Assembly: GCF_947495965.1 (NCBI RefSeq)
Contig: NZ_CANMBB010000006.1
Coordinates: 124,001-188,000, forward strand
DNA length: 64,000 bases
Source: an uncultured Maribacter sp.
Lineage (GTDB): Bacteria > Bacteroidota > Bacteroidia > Flavobacteriales > Flavobacteriaceae
Reading direction: 5' to 3'
A model generated the notes under the pieces. It ran no database searches. It worked only from the letters and a program-made list of their open reading frames with translations, and was not told where the DNA came from. Below are positions 52,149 through 60,817 of the stretch, in pieces. Made by a program: the position numbers and the translations under genes. Every line of letters begins with the position of its first letter. Within the stretch, counting starts at the first letter, position 1.

Positions 52149-53852
52149 TTAATTTTCTTTTATATCTCTTATCCTCAACTGCAGAGATGTCTTTCCTTGC
52201 CACTCATTCTCATCCATAGAAAAAACAGCATTAAAAGTACCTTGGGTAACAATATCTAACTTGTTTCCTAAATTAAACCCTATAGCATTAATTCTTTCTT
52301 TACTTGTGGTATTGGGGGGCTGAAAAACAGCACATTTTAAATGGCTCTCTTCTGCTCCTACTCCTTTTGCATAACCAGAATCTTTTAAATTTTCTGCCAT
52401 AAAAACAGGCGTCATATTTCCTGGTCCAAAAGGCTCAAACTGATTAATAATACGCATTAACTTAGGGGTTATGTCTGTAAAATTAATTATAGCATCTATA
52501 CTTATTTCTGGAGTTAATAAGCGCTTGTCTATGGTTTGGGAAACTACCTCTTCAAACTTTGCTTTAAAATCTTCATATTGCGATTCTAAAAGGGTTAACC
52601 CTGCAGCATATTTATGGCCGCCAAATTGCTCTATAAATTCAGAACTGGCATCTAATGCATTATACACATCAAAACCTTTTACAGAACGTGCAGAAGCTGC
52701 TAATTTATTACCACTCTTAGTAAAAACTAATGTTGGTCTATAGTAGTTTTCTGTTAAACGAGATGCCACAATTCCTATGACTCCTTTATGCCAAGTATCT
52801 TTATAAACCACAGAAGTAAACTTCTCCTCTTCATTGTAATCTACTATTTGCTGTAAAGCTTCTTTGGTAATTTGCTTATCTAAATTTTTGCGGTCTAGGT
52901 TGTATTTTTCTATTTCGGAAGCAAACTTCTCTGCTTGCTCAATATCTGTTTCTGTTAATAAATTTACAGCATGTTGCCCATGTTTCATCCTACCAGCAGC
53001 ATTAATTCTTGGTGCTATGGTAAAAACAACATCGGTAATACTTAATTTTTGCTTTTTTGTCTGTGCAATAATTGCTTTAAAACCTATTCTTGGGTTACTA
53101 TTTATAACCTGTAAGCCGTAATATGCTAGCACTCTATTTTCTCCTGTTATGGGCACAATATCGGCCCCTATTGCAGTAGCAACCAAGTCTAAATACGGTA
53201 CTAAATCTTCTATAGTTTGTTCGTTATTTACTGCTAGTGCTTGGATTAATTTAAAACCAACACCGCAACCACACAACTCATCATAAGGATACGAGCAATC
53301 CTCTCTTTTAGCATCTAAAACGGCAACTGCATTTGGTAATTCTTTTCCTGGTCTGTGGTGATCACAAATAATAAAATCTATTCCTTTTTCTTTGGCATAA
53401 TTTACCTTCTCTATGGCTTTTACACCACAATCTAAGGTTATGATTAAACTAAAATCATTGTCTTCGGCAAAATCTATTCCTTGGTAAGAAACACCATATC
53501 CTTCGCCATATCTATCTGGAATATACGTTGCAACATTTGGGTAATAGCTTAGCAAATAGGAAGATAATAACGCAACGGATGTTGTGCCATCTACATCATA
53601 ATCGCCATACACCAATATGTTTTCATTATTTACAATTGCTTTTTCAATACGATCTACAGCAATATTCATATCCTTCATTAAAAAAGGGTCATGCAAATCT
53701 GATAATTGCGGACGAAAAAAAGTTTTAGCCTCTGCGTAGGATGTAATTCCTCTTTGTAAAAGAAGTTGCGCAACTAAATTTTCTACGTTTAAAGCTTGCG
53801 CTAAAACAGTAATATCTTCTTGTTTGGGTTTTGCTTTAATTGTCCAGCGCAT
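52149..53852 (-). CDS. recJ: Single-stranded-DNA-specific exonuclease RecJ
   Basis: A 567-aa RecJ of the DHH superfamily, which degrades single-stranded DNA 5' to 3' in recombination and repair. Phosphoesterase motifs are present: GDYDVDGTTSVALL, the aspartate in TLDCGVKA and the DHH motif ICDHHRPGK. A DHHA1 domain and C-terminal OB-fold follow (QFEPFGPGNMTPVF). Length is normal. It stands between MFS and OsmC genes, all on the minus strand. Confidence 0.96.
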   Translation of the reverse strand: MRWTIKAKPKQEDITVLAQALNVENLVAQLLLQRGITSYAEAKTFFRPQLSDLHDPFLMKDMNIAVDRIEKAIVNNENILVYGDYDVDGTTSVALLSSYLLSYYPNVATYIPDRYGEGYGVSYQGIDFAEDNDFSLIITLDCGVKAIEKVNYAKEKGIDFIICDHHRPGKELPNAVAVLDAKREDCSYPYDELCGCGVGFKLIQALAVNNEQTIEDLVPYLDLVATAIGADIVPITGENRVLAYYGLQVINSNPRIGFKAIIAQTKKQKLSITDVVFTIAPRINAAGRMKHGQHAVNLLTETDIEQAEKFASEIEKYNLDRKNLDKQITKEALQQIVDYNEEEKFTSVVYKDTWHKGVIGIVASRLTENYYRPTLVFTKSGNKLAASARSVKGFDVYNALDASSEFIEQFGGHKYAAGLTLLESQYEDFKAKFEEVVSQTIDKRLLTPEISIDAIINFTDITPKLMRIINQFEPFGPGNMTPVFMAENLKDSGYAKGVGAEESHLKCAVFQPPNTTSKERINAIGFNLGNKLDIVTQGTFNAVFSMDENEWQGKTSLQLRIRDIKEN

Positions 53853-53963
53853 AGTTTAAGTTCAAATTTTAAGTGCAAGTAGCAAATGCAAAAAAGAAAT
53901 TTAAAGAATAGGTTCTCGATACAATTTCTCCTACCGTCAAAATTACTCGAAGCGACGAATAAT

Positions 53964-54392
53964 TTATTTATGATGAAAAACCGTTTTAATTTCCATAGAA
54001 GCAAACTGGCGGAACATCTCCATTACACCACAATACTTTTCTATAGACAAGTCTACTGCTCTTTGTAATTTTTTCTCATGTAAATTTGGTCCTGTAAAAT
54101 GATATTCTACCGTAACTGCATTGTAAAATTTTGGATGCTCGTCTGTTAAATTTGCAATAGTTTCTATCGTAAATTCTTCTACCTCTAGCTTCATCTTTTT
54201 TATCATTGCTGCTACATCTAAGCCAGAACAACCTGCAAGAGAACTAAGCATTAAGGCTTTGGGTCTATACCCACTACCATCTCCGCCATCTTCTTTAGCA
54301 ATATCTATTTTTAGGCTATGCCCAGATGGGTTATCGCTCTCAAAAGCCATATTACCCAACCATTTTGTAGTTACTTTATTTGTTGTACTCAT
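53964..54392 (-). CDS. OsmC-family protein
   Basis: A 142-aa OsmC/Ohr fold protein. The C-terminal redox cysteine lies in SLAGCSGLDVAAMIKKM; I do not see the second cysteine of a full Ohr dyad at the usual place, apart from Cys in EKYCGVMEMF near residue 127, which could be the resolving partner. It likely reduces organic hydroperoxides. It is followed by no clear terminator; the region between it and recJ (110 bp) shows no gene. Confidence 0.9.
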   Translation of the reverse strand: MSTTNKVTTKWLGNMAFESDNPSGHSLKIDIAKEDGGDGSGYRPKALMLSSLAGCSGLDVAAMIKKMKLEVEEFTIETIANLTDEHPKFYNAVTVEYHFTGPNLHEKKLQRAVDLSIEKYCGVMEMFRQFASMEIKTVFHHK

Positions 54393-54451
54393 AATTTATT
54401 TTCTGTGTTATTCAAAAATACAATTTCTAGACAGACAATGTATTTTTATAA

Positions 54452-55024
54452 TTATTTTAAAGTGCTCTTAACCCTCTCCTTAAACACCGGCAAAACATCT
54501 CTATTAAACCAAGGATTTTTAGTAAGCCAAAATCTATTTCTAGGAGAAGGATGCGGTAAAGGAAAGTGCTTAGGAAGGTAATTCTCAAATACGCGAACAG
54601 TTTCTGTTAAGTTCTTTTCTGCCGTTTTTCCTAAATAATATTTTTGGGCGTAGATACCTATTAAAAGAACCAATTCTAATTTCGGAAGTTTATTAAACAA
54701 CTGCTCATGCCATAAAGGAGCACATTCTGGTCTTGGTGGTAAATCTCCCGTTTTTCCTTTTCCAGGATAACAAAACCCCATAGGAATAATTGCTATTTGT
54801 TTTTCATCATAAAAAACTTCGTCTGTTATTCCCATCCATTTCCGAAGCTGCTTTCCGCTGGGATCATCCCATGGAATACCAGAAGCATGTACTTTGGTTC
54901 CTGGAGCTTGCCCTATAATTGCAATTTTAGCTTCCGGGTGCGCAACAACTACAGGCTTTGGGCCTAAAATTAAATGCTCCTTACAAATAGCACACGCTCG
55001 GATGTCGGAAAGGAGCTTTTCCAT
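54452..55024 (-). CDS. Uracil-DNA glycosylase family protein
   Basis: A 190-aa protein of the uracil-DNA glycosylase superfamily (UDG-like). GQAPGTKVHASGIPWDDPSG includes the motif GQAPG for the uracil pocket. A short CAIC sits at the N-terminus, but the four-cysteine iron-sulfur pattern of family 4 is incomplete. Length is usual for this family, which is often associated with base excision repair. The activity itself is untested here. HopJ follows 6 bp upstream. Confidence 0.85.
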   Translation of the reverse strand: MEKLLSDIRACAICKEHLILGPKPVVVAHPEAKIAIIGQAPGTKVHASGIPWDDPSGKQLRKWMGITDEVFYDEKQIAIIPMGFCYPGKGKTGDLPPRPECAPLWHEQLFNKLPKLELVLLIGIYAQKYYLGKTAEKNLTETVRVFENYLPKHFPLPHPSPRNRFWLTKNPWFNRDVLPVFKERVKSTLK

Positions 55025-55030
55025 TATATC

Positions 55031-55372
55031 TTATTTAGTTTTTAATGCTTCTCCATCAAAAGAAATTCCATCAAAACCTGTTGCCATAAAATTTCTAATA
55101 TTCTGGTGTCCCGTTCCCTCTATATCTTGTAAAACCTCTTCTGTATAGTACTTACCAAAGCAAGCTAAAGTATCTTCTTTAGATAACTTTTGTAAACTAG
55201 CAAATGCAAACAACTTACAAGAGCCTGAGTTTTCGCCAGCATTATTTTGCAATTTTCCATTAGTAAAAGCGGTTGGCCTAAATTCATAATTGGCTTCAAT
55301 AACGGCCATGGTATCTGTAAATTCAACTTTACCTTCTGTACTTAATTTGTTTTTAAAATCTTCTATTTTCAT
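55031..55372 (-). CDS. HopJ type III effector family protein
   Basis: A 113-aa protein of the HopJ family, which is named after a Pseudomonas effector but is common in free-living bacteria. The sequence FANFMATGFDGISF-like C-terminus (IRNFMATGFDGISFDG) and the GENSGSCKLFAFASLQ core match the family. No secretion signal or type III system is seen, so the name should not be read as function. It lies 13 bp after rsmI and 6 bp ahead of the UDG-like gene. Confidence 0.85.
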   Translation of the reverse strand: MKIEDFKNKLSTEGKVEFTDTMAVIEANYEFRPTAFTNGKLQNNAGENSGSCKLFAFASLQKLSKEDTLACFGKYYTEEVLQDIEGTGHQNIRNFMATGFDGISFDGEALKTK

Positions 55373-55385
55373 ACTTAAATATCTC

Positions 55386-56057
55386 TTATTTTTTTCCTCC
55401 TACAACAATTACTATTTCGCCTTTGGGAGGTTTTTCTGTAAAGTGTTTTAAAACTTCCTCAGCGGTTCCTCTTACGGTTTCTTCATACATTTTGGTAAGT
55501 TCTCTAGAAACAGAAACTGGCCTTTCGGCATCAAAATATTCTACAAACTGTCCTAATGTCTTTACTAGTTTATGAGGCGATTCATAAAAAATAATGGTTC
55601 TCGTTTCTTCGGAAAGTAGCTTTAATCGTGTTTGTCTTCCTTTTTTTACAGGTAAAAATCCTTCAAAAACAAACTTATCATTAGGCAACCCACTATTTAC
55701 CAATGCAGGTACAAAAGCTGTTGCTCCAGGCAAACAGTCTACCTCAATATTTTCTGCAACACAAGCTCTAGTAAGTAAAAATCCAGGGTCTGATATTGCC
55801 GGTGTGCCTGCATCCGAAATTAAGGCAATAGTAGTTCCTGCTTGAATTTTATGTACCAAAGCGTCTACCATTTTATGCTCATTATGCATATGATGGCTTT
55901 GCATTGGTGTGCCAATTTCTAAATGTTTTAAAAGCTTACCACTAGTCCTAGTGTCTTCTGCCAAAATAAGGTCTGCATCCTTTAGTACACGTATAGCACG
56001 TAATGTAATATCTTCTAAATTACCTATTGGTGTTGGCACTAAATAGAGTTTTCCCAT
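55386..56057 (-). CDS. rsmI: 16S rRNA (cytidine1402-2'-O)-methyltransferase
   Basis: A 223-aa RsmI (EC 2.1.1.198), which methylates the ribose of C1402 in 16S rRNA using S-adenosylmethionine. The N-terminal LYLVPTPIGNLEDITLRAI is the family hallmark, followed by ILAEDTRTSGKLLKHL and IALISDAGTPAISDPG. It is on the minus strand and is followed by HopJ and UDG-like genes. Length is slightly short of the usual 280 aa, lacking the C-terminal extension, as in other Bacteroidota. Confidence 0.95.
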   Translation of the reverse strand: MGKLYLVPTPIGNLEDITLRAIRVLKDADLILAEDTRTSGKLLKHLEIGTPMQSHHMHNEHKMVDALVHKIQAGTTIALISDAGTPAISDPGFLLTRACVAENIEVDCLPGATAFVPALVNSGLPNDKFVFEGFLPVKKGRQTRLKLLSEETRTIIFYESPHKLVKTLGQFVEYFDAERPVSVSRELTKMYEETVRGTAEEVLKHFTEKPPKGEIVIVVGGKK

Positions 56058-56066
56058 ACTGCAAAT

Positions 56067-56423
56067 TTACGGCCTTACTTTCTTTCCAAGAAAATACGAA
56101 GTCAATAAAACTACCAAACCTACAACTGCTAAGGCTTGTTGGCCATCATTAATCATATAATGTGCAAAAAAAGCGAGTACAAAATCGAAGAAAAAACCTG
56201 CATATGCCCATTCCTTTAAAGCTTTTCCTTTATTAGATAATAGTACTCCTAATCCTAATAATTTTGCCACAGCTAACGGATAAATTATGTAGGTAGGATA
56301 CCCAAAAGATATAAACGCATCTTTAATCATTTCATGCTTAAAAAAATACATAGATGCAGAAAAAAGCATTAATACCGTTAATAAGCCTGTTGCAACCCAA
56401 TACATTATTTTTTGTGTTTTCAT
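56067..56423 (-). CDS. DoxX-like membrane protein
   Basis: A 118-aa membrane protein with four hydrophobic segments (about residues 8-27, 43-62, 70-88 and 94-112), of the DoxX-like family. The ATG at 56423 (MKTQKIMYWVAT) is chosen over the longer frame, whose first 25 codons look non-coding. The role is unknown; the family is named after thiosulfate-quinone oxidoreductase subunits. It is 9 bp upstream of rsmI. Confidence 0.82.
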   Translation of the reverse strand: MKTQKIMYWVATGLLTVLMLFSASMYFFKHEMIKDAFISFGYPTYIIYPLAVAKLLGLGVLLSNKGKALKEWAYAGFFFDFVLAFFAHYMINDGQQALAVVGLVVLLTSYFLGKKVRP

Positions 56424-56479
56424 TTTATACTTTTTTGATTTACTATAAATGCTTAGTCGTACAAATAGTCTTAAAACAA

Positions 56480-56505
56480 CAATACCCTGCAAAAGCAAGG
56501 TATTG
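56480..56505 (-). terminator. Terminator of the 56531 gene
   Basis: On the minus strand CAATACC-t-TGC-tttt-GCA-g-GGTATTG forms a 10-bp stem with one internal mismatch, followed by a T-rich stretch. It lies just past the gene's stop codon. Confidence 0.7.
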
Positions 56506-56530
56506 AAATTAAAAAAAATATTTTAAAGTT

Positions 56531-57214
56531 TTACGCAAACTTACGCTCAATAAGCTGCATAAAACGTTGCTCTAAATCTTCTTTTCCCTCCCAATTATTA
56601 TAATCTGGTTTTACCATATTCACAATAAAAGAAACAGAACGTTCTTCTGAGTCTATGGTATTTAACTGTGATAATACACGGTTGTAATCTTCTGTACTAT
56701 CATTAAAAAGGTGCTTTACAAACGCAAGTCTATTATTTAAATCTACCTTAATTTCCTTGTTACTTATTCTATCATTTACAGATTTTGTTTCTCTGGTAAG
56801 CAACTCATCCTCTTTTGGCATAAAAAGTTCTTTATCATTCTTAGCGTACTTAGGTTTTCCTAAAAATTCTGATAAAACGGCATCAACTTTTTTATCCTCT
56901 GGCATTTCTAAAACCATGTCTTTTATGGTATCCATACCAGGAATCATAATATCTTCTTCATGCGGATTGCTTTCTGGAACTAGTTTATTTTCATTTAAAA
57001 CTGCATTCGCCATTTTTTCAAACTTAGCCGCTATAGGGCTTTTAGCAACATTTACTTCAACGTCATTTAAGTTATCATTTATGTATTTTAAAACTGCTAA
57101 TTTCTCATACATCTCTTTACTTGCATCATATAGTGCCGTAATTTCTGTAAGGTCTTCTGCAGTAATAATTTGTGTTGCTAGTTTTACTAACTCTGCTTTT
57201 ATTTTCTTTTTCAT
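56531..57214 (-). CDS. Conserved hypothetical protein
   Basis: A 227-aa soluble, helical, acidic and lysine-rich protein I do not recognise by function. It has no signal peptide, membrane segment or cysteine cluster. Helices such as LVKLATQIITAEDLTEITAL and RLAFVKHLFNDSTEDYNRVL suggest an all-alpha fold, with a middle linker rich in Glu, Pro and Met. The last 70 residues (DLNNRLAFVKHLF onward) are the most structured. It is divergent from tdk. A cytosolic scaffold role is conceivable, but this is a guess. Confidence 0.8.
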   Translation of the reverse strand: MKKKIKAELVKLATQIITAEDLTEITALYDASKEMYEKLAVLKYINDNLNDVEVNVAKSPIAAKFEKMANAVLNENKLVPESNPHEEDIMIPGMDTIKDMVLEMPEDKKVDAVLSEFLGKPKYAKNDKELFMPKEDELLTRETKSVNDRISNKEIKVDLNNRLAFVKHLFNDSTEDYNRVLSQLNTIDSEERSVSFIVNMVKPDYNNWEGKEDLEQRFMQLIERKFA

Positions 57215-57317
57215 GACGCTATTTTTATCCTTTCAGAAAAGGTGTATTTTTTTCTTAAATTTATATCATCGCTAAATAAGAACGAAAAAACACCTTATTT
57301 TCGTCTAAAATTACAAA

Positions 57318-57962
57318 ATGTTTCTTGAAAATACCGTTAATCATAAAGAACAATTTGGCTGGATTGAGGTTATTGCTGGATCTATGTTCTCTGGTAAAAC
57401 AGAAGAATTAATTAGAAGGTTAAAACGTGCTCAATTTGCTAAATTAAATGTTGTCATTTTTAAACCCATGGTAGATACACGTTACGATAAAAGTAAAGTG
57501 GTTTCTCATGATTCTAATGAAATACATTCTACGCCTGTAGAATCTGCCGCTAAAATTAGAAAACTCGCAGAAAATTGTGACGTTATAGGCATTGATGAAG
57601 CGCAGTTTTTTGATGATGAAATTGTGGCTGTTTGTAATGATCTTGCAAACAAAGGTATTCGTGTTATTGTTGCTGGTTTAGATATGGATTTTAAAGGAAA
57701 TCCTTTTGGGCCAATGCCTAATCTAATGGCCACTGCAGAATATGTAACTAAAGTTCATGCTATTTGTACACGATCTGGAAACTTAGCAAATTATAGTTTT
57801 AGAAAAGCTAATAGCGAGGATCTTGTTCTTTTAGGAGAAGTAGAAGCATACGAACCGCTAAGTAGAGGTTCTTTTTACAAAGCTCAATTAAAAGAAAAGG
57901 TAAAAGAATTTCCAGTAAAATCTCAAGAAATAGCACCTTCTAAAAAAAACGCTAATGGCTAA
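57318..57962 (+). CDS. tdk: Thymidine kinase
   Basis: A 214-aa type II thymidine kinase (EC 2.7.1.21), salvaging thymidine to dTMP. The P-loop GSMFSGKT is at residues 21-28, and the Walker B-like [11 protein letters not shown] at 91-101. In the lasso region the usual CxxC zinc motif reads Cys150-T-R-Ser153, and the C-terminal CxxC pair is also absent, so the structural zinc is probably missing, as in other Bacteroidota. Its last 8 bp overlap alr, so the two are co-translated. Confidence 0.95.
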   Translation: MFLENTVNHKEQFGWIEVIAGSMFSGKTEELIRRLKRAQFAKLNVVIFKPMVDTRYDKSKVVSHDSNEIHSTPVESAAKIRKLAENCDVIGIDEAQFFDDEIVAVCNDLANKGIRVIVAGLDMDFKGNPFGPMPNLMATAEYVTKVHAICTRSGNLANYSFRKANSEDLVLLGEVEAYEPLSRGSFYKAQLKEKVKEFPVKSQEIAPSKKNANG

Positions 57963-59061
57963 AACTCAAGAAACAGTTTTAGAGATTAGTATGTCTGCTC
58001 TAGAGCATAATTATAATTTTATAACCTCTAAAATAAAACCCACTACTAAATTCTTAGCGGTTACTAAAGCTTTTGCCTACGGCAGTGATGCCTGTAAGAT
58101 TGCAAAAAAACTAGAAAGTTTAGGGGTAGACTATTTTGCAGTTGCGTATACAAAAGAAGGGGTAGAATTAAGAAATTCTGGAATTAAATCCCCTATCCTA
58201 GTTCTACACCCGCAAGCAGTAAATTTTAAAACTGTTCTAAAATATAACCTAGAGCCTAATTTATATTCTAAAAAAATTCTTGAAGAATTTTTAGAGGTAG
58301 CAAAACAAGAAAATAAAAGTAATTACCCTATTCATATAAAGTTTAATACAGGACTAAATAGATTAGGTTTTACCAAAGAAGCTATTCCTAAAATTATTTC
58401 TATTATAAAGAGCAATAGTACTTTACATGTACAAAGTATATTTTCTCATTTAGCTGCATCTGAAGATTTAAATGAAAAAAAGTTTACACAGGGTCAAATA
58501 AAACAATTCTGTGAAATTAAAGAAGAAATAGAAAAATTACTTTCGTACCCTATACTAACACATATGGCAAACACTTCTGGAATATTAAATTATCCTGAAG
58601 CACATTTTTCTATGGTTCGGAGTGGTATAGGACTATACGGTTATGGAAATAATCCTTATTTTGATAAAAAATTAAAGCCTGTAGCAACCTTAAAAACAAT
58701 TATTTCTCAAAAACATATCTTAGAACCTGGAAAAAGTATAGGATATAACAGGGCTTTTATTGCAGATAAAACTATAGTTACAGCAACATTACCAATTGGT
58801 CATGCAGACGGTATTGGTAGGCAATACGGAAAAGGAAAAACATTTGTAGAAGTAAACGGAAAAAAAGCACTTATTATTGGTAATGTTTGTATGGATATGA
58901 TTATGATTGATGTAACAAATATTGAATGTGAGGAAGGTGATGAAGTAATTATTTTTGGACCAGAACAATCTGCAGAAGATTTTGCAAAAACAGCAAATAC
59001 TATTTCCTATGAACTATTAACAGGTATTGCATCTAGAGTTAAAAGAACATTTTTAATTTAA
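57955..59061 (+). CDS. alr: Alanine racemase
   Basis: A 368-aa PLP-dependent alanine racemase (EC 5.1.1.1), providing D-alanine for peptidoglycan. Lys38 in [12 protein letters not shown] is the PLP lysine; the second catalytic Tyr is in SIGYNRAF. The TIM-barrel and C-terminal beta domain are of normal size. It overlaps tdk by 8 bp. The following gene (mscL) has 80 bp between, probably with a separate promoter. Confidence 0.96.
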   Translation: MAKTQETVLEISMSALEHNYNFITSKIKPTTKFLAVTKAFAYGSDACKIAKKLESLGVDYFAVAYTKEGVELRNSGIKSPILVLHPQAVNFKTVLKYNLEPNLYSKKILEEFLEVAKQENKSNYPIHIKFNTGLNRLGFTKEAIPKIISIIKSNSTLHVQSIFSHLAASEDLNEKKFTQGQIKQFCEIKEEIEKLLSYPILTHMANTSGILNYPEAHFSMVRSGIGLYGYGNNPYFDKKLKPVATLKTIISQKHILEPGKSIGYNRAFIADKTIVTATLPIGHADGIGRQYGKGKTFVEVNGKKALIIGNVCMDMIMIDVTNIECEEGDEVIIFGPEQSAEDFAKTANTISYELLTGIASRVKRTFLI

Positions 59062-59142
59062 TTTATGTTTTCTAAATTTAAAATGTGACTTTTTTTATTA
59101 AATTGCGTCTAAATACATGTAACCAATTAAACACTAAATATT

Positions 59143-59547
59143 ATGTTAAAAGAATTTAAGAATTTCATCATGACCGGAAACGTGATTGATTTTGCAGTAG
59201 CAGTTATTATGGCAGGTGCACTTGGCGCAGTAATTACTGGTTTCGTTTCTAAAATTGCTATGCCACTTATTGGTCTAGTAACTGGTGGAGTAAGTTTTTC
59301 TGATAAATTTTGGACTCCAGGAGATGAAGTTTACAAAACAGTAGCAGCTGCTAAAGAAGCAGGAGTAGCAGCTGTAGAATACGGAGCATGGATTGACACC
59401 ATTATTAGTTTAATTATAGTTGGTTTTGTTATGTTCTTAATTGTAAAAGCTTACAACAAAACAAAAGCTCCAGAACCAGAAGCTGCACCTGCAGGACCAA
59501 CTGCAGAAGAATTGCTTACAGAGATTCGTGATGCTTTAAAAAAGTAA
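59143..59547 (+). CDS. mscL: Large-conductance mechanosensitive channel
   Basis: A 134-aa MscL, the pentameric safety valve opening on membrane tension during hypo-osmotic shock. The N-terminal helix EFKNFIMTGNVIDFAVAVIM and first transmembrane helix with GALGAVITGFV are clear, the periplasmic loop lies at about 45-80, the second transmembrane helix at about 83-104 (IDTIISLIIVGFVMFLIV), and a C-terminal helical bundle follows. A terminator follows at 59573. Confidence 0.96.
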   Translation: MLKEFKNFIMTGNVIDFAVAVIMAGALGAVITGFVSKIAMPLIGLVTGGVSFSDKFWTPGDEVYKTVAAAKEAGVAAVEYGAWIDTIISLIIVGFVMFLIVKAYNKTKAPEPEAAPAGPTAEELLTEIRDALKK

Positions 59548-59572
59548 TCATTATACTTTTTACACATAAAAT

Positions 59573-59601
59573 AACCCTGTCTAAATAGATGGGGTTTTTT
59601 A
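59573..59601 (+). terminator. mscL terminator
   Basis: AACCC-t-GTCT pairs with AGAT-g-GGGTT (one G-U, one internal mismatch) around AAAT and is followed by a T-tract. Confidence 0.8.
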
Positions 59602-59667
59602 TTGACAGAAACATTTTGTTGCAAATAAAACATTTTGTTATATTTTAATTATTCTTTGTTTTAATAC

Positions 59668-59697
59668 TTGTACAACTCCAAGTTATACTTAAATTTG
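59668..59697 (+). promoter_or_regulatory. asd promoter
   Basis: TTG at 59668-59670, a 19-bp spacer and TAAATTTG at 59690-59697 match the consensus. The GTG start codon follows at 59724. Confidence 0.7.
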
Positions 59698-59723
59698 CAG
59701 CTTAATCTTTAAATAAAGTAAAA

Positions 59724-60713
59724 GTGAAAATAGCAGTTGTAGGAGCTACAGGAATGGTAGGAGAGGTAATGCTAAAAGTTTTAGCAGAGCGTAATTTTCC
59801 TATTACAGAGTTATTATTAGTTGCCTCAGAACGTTCTGTAGGTAAAAAATTAGCATATAAAGGTGTAGATCACACAATTATTGGATTAGCAGATGCAGTA
59901 GCAGCTAAACCAGATATTGCTATTTTTTCGGCTGGTGGAGATACTTCATTAGAATGGGCTCCTAAGTTTGCAGAAGCAGGAACAACTGTTGTAGATAATT
60001 CATCTGCATGGCGTATGGATCCTACTAAAAAACTAGTAGTTCCTGAAATTAATGCAAATGAACTAACAGCAGAAGATAAAATTATTGCTAACCCTAATTG
60101 TTCTACAATACAATTGGTCATGGCATTATCTCCATTACACAATACATATAAAATGAAACGTGTGGTAGTATCTACGTACCAATCTGTTTCAGGTACAGGT
60201 GTTAAAGCTGTAAAACAGTTAGAAAATGAGGTTGCTGGCATAGAAGGAGAAATGGCATACCCTTACCCAATTGGGCGTAATGCATTACCTCATTGCGATG
60301 TTTTCTTAGAAAATGGTTACACTAAAGAGGAAATGAAATTAGCAAGAGAGCCTCAGAAAATTTTAAATGATAGAACTTTCTCTATTAGTGCTACCGCTGT
60401 TCGTATACCAACTGCAGGTGGCCACTCAGAATCTGTAAATGTAGAATTTGAAAACGATTTTGACTTAAATGAAGTTCGTAGCATATTAAACGATACTCCA
60501 GGAGTAACAGTGCAAGATAATCCAGATACGAATACCTATCCAATGCCAATTTATGCTCACGAAAAGGATGATGTTTTTGTTGGAAGAATTCGTAGAGATG
60601 AAACACAGCCTAATAGTTTAAATATGTGGATTGTTGCAGATAACCTTAGAAAAGGTGCTGCTACAAATGCTGTACAAATTGCAGAATATTTAGTAGACAA
60701 AAAATTGGTGTAA
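59724..60713 (+). CDS. asd: Aspartate-semialdehyde dehydrogenase
   Basis: A 329-aa aspartate-semialdehyde dehydrogenase (EC 1.2.1.11), in the common pathway to lysine, threonine, methionine and diaminopimelate. The start is GTG (MKIAVVGATGMVG). The NADP-binding GATGMVGE, catalytic Cys126 in NPNCSTIQ and the His in PTAGGHSESVNV are present. It has a consensus promoter and an intrinsic terminator, so it is a single-gene unit. Confidence 0.96.
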   Translation: MKIAVVGATGMVGEVMLKVLAERNFPITELLLVASERSVGKKLAYKGVDHTIIGLADAVAAKPDIAIFSAGGDTSLEWAPKFAEAGTTVVDNSSAWRMDPTKKLVVPEINANELTAEDKIIANPNCSTIQLVMALSPLHNTYKMKRVVVSTYQSVSGTGVKAVKQLENEVAGIEGEMAYPYPIGRNALPHCDVFLENGYTKEEMKLAREPQKILNDRTFSISATAVRIPTAGGHSESVNVEFENDFDLNEVRSILNDTPGVTVQDNPDTNTYPMPIYAHEKDDVFVGRIRRDETQPNSLNMWIVADNLRKGAATNAVQIAEYLVDKKLV

Positions 60714-60750
60714 ACTTTAAGGTAGACACAAATATTTTAATCCTCCTTTA

Positions 60751-60787
60751 AAAACCTTTGACCCTTTTAGTGTCAAAGGTTTTTTTG
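60751..60787 (+). terminator. asd terminator
   Basis: AAAACCTTTGAC (60751-60762) pairs with GTCAAAGGTTTT (60772-60783) over 12 bp with a 9-nt loop and continues in a run of T. Confidence 0.92.
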
Positions 60788-60817
60788 TGTTAATTTAGGG
60801 CTGATTAATTAAAAAAA

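Noticed and set aside
55031-55372. Type III secretion effector
   Set aside because: The protein matches the HopJ family by sequence, but there is no secretion system, chaperone or secretion signal. The family name is historical.
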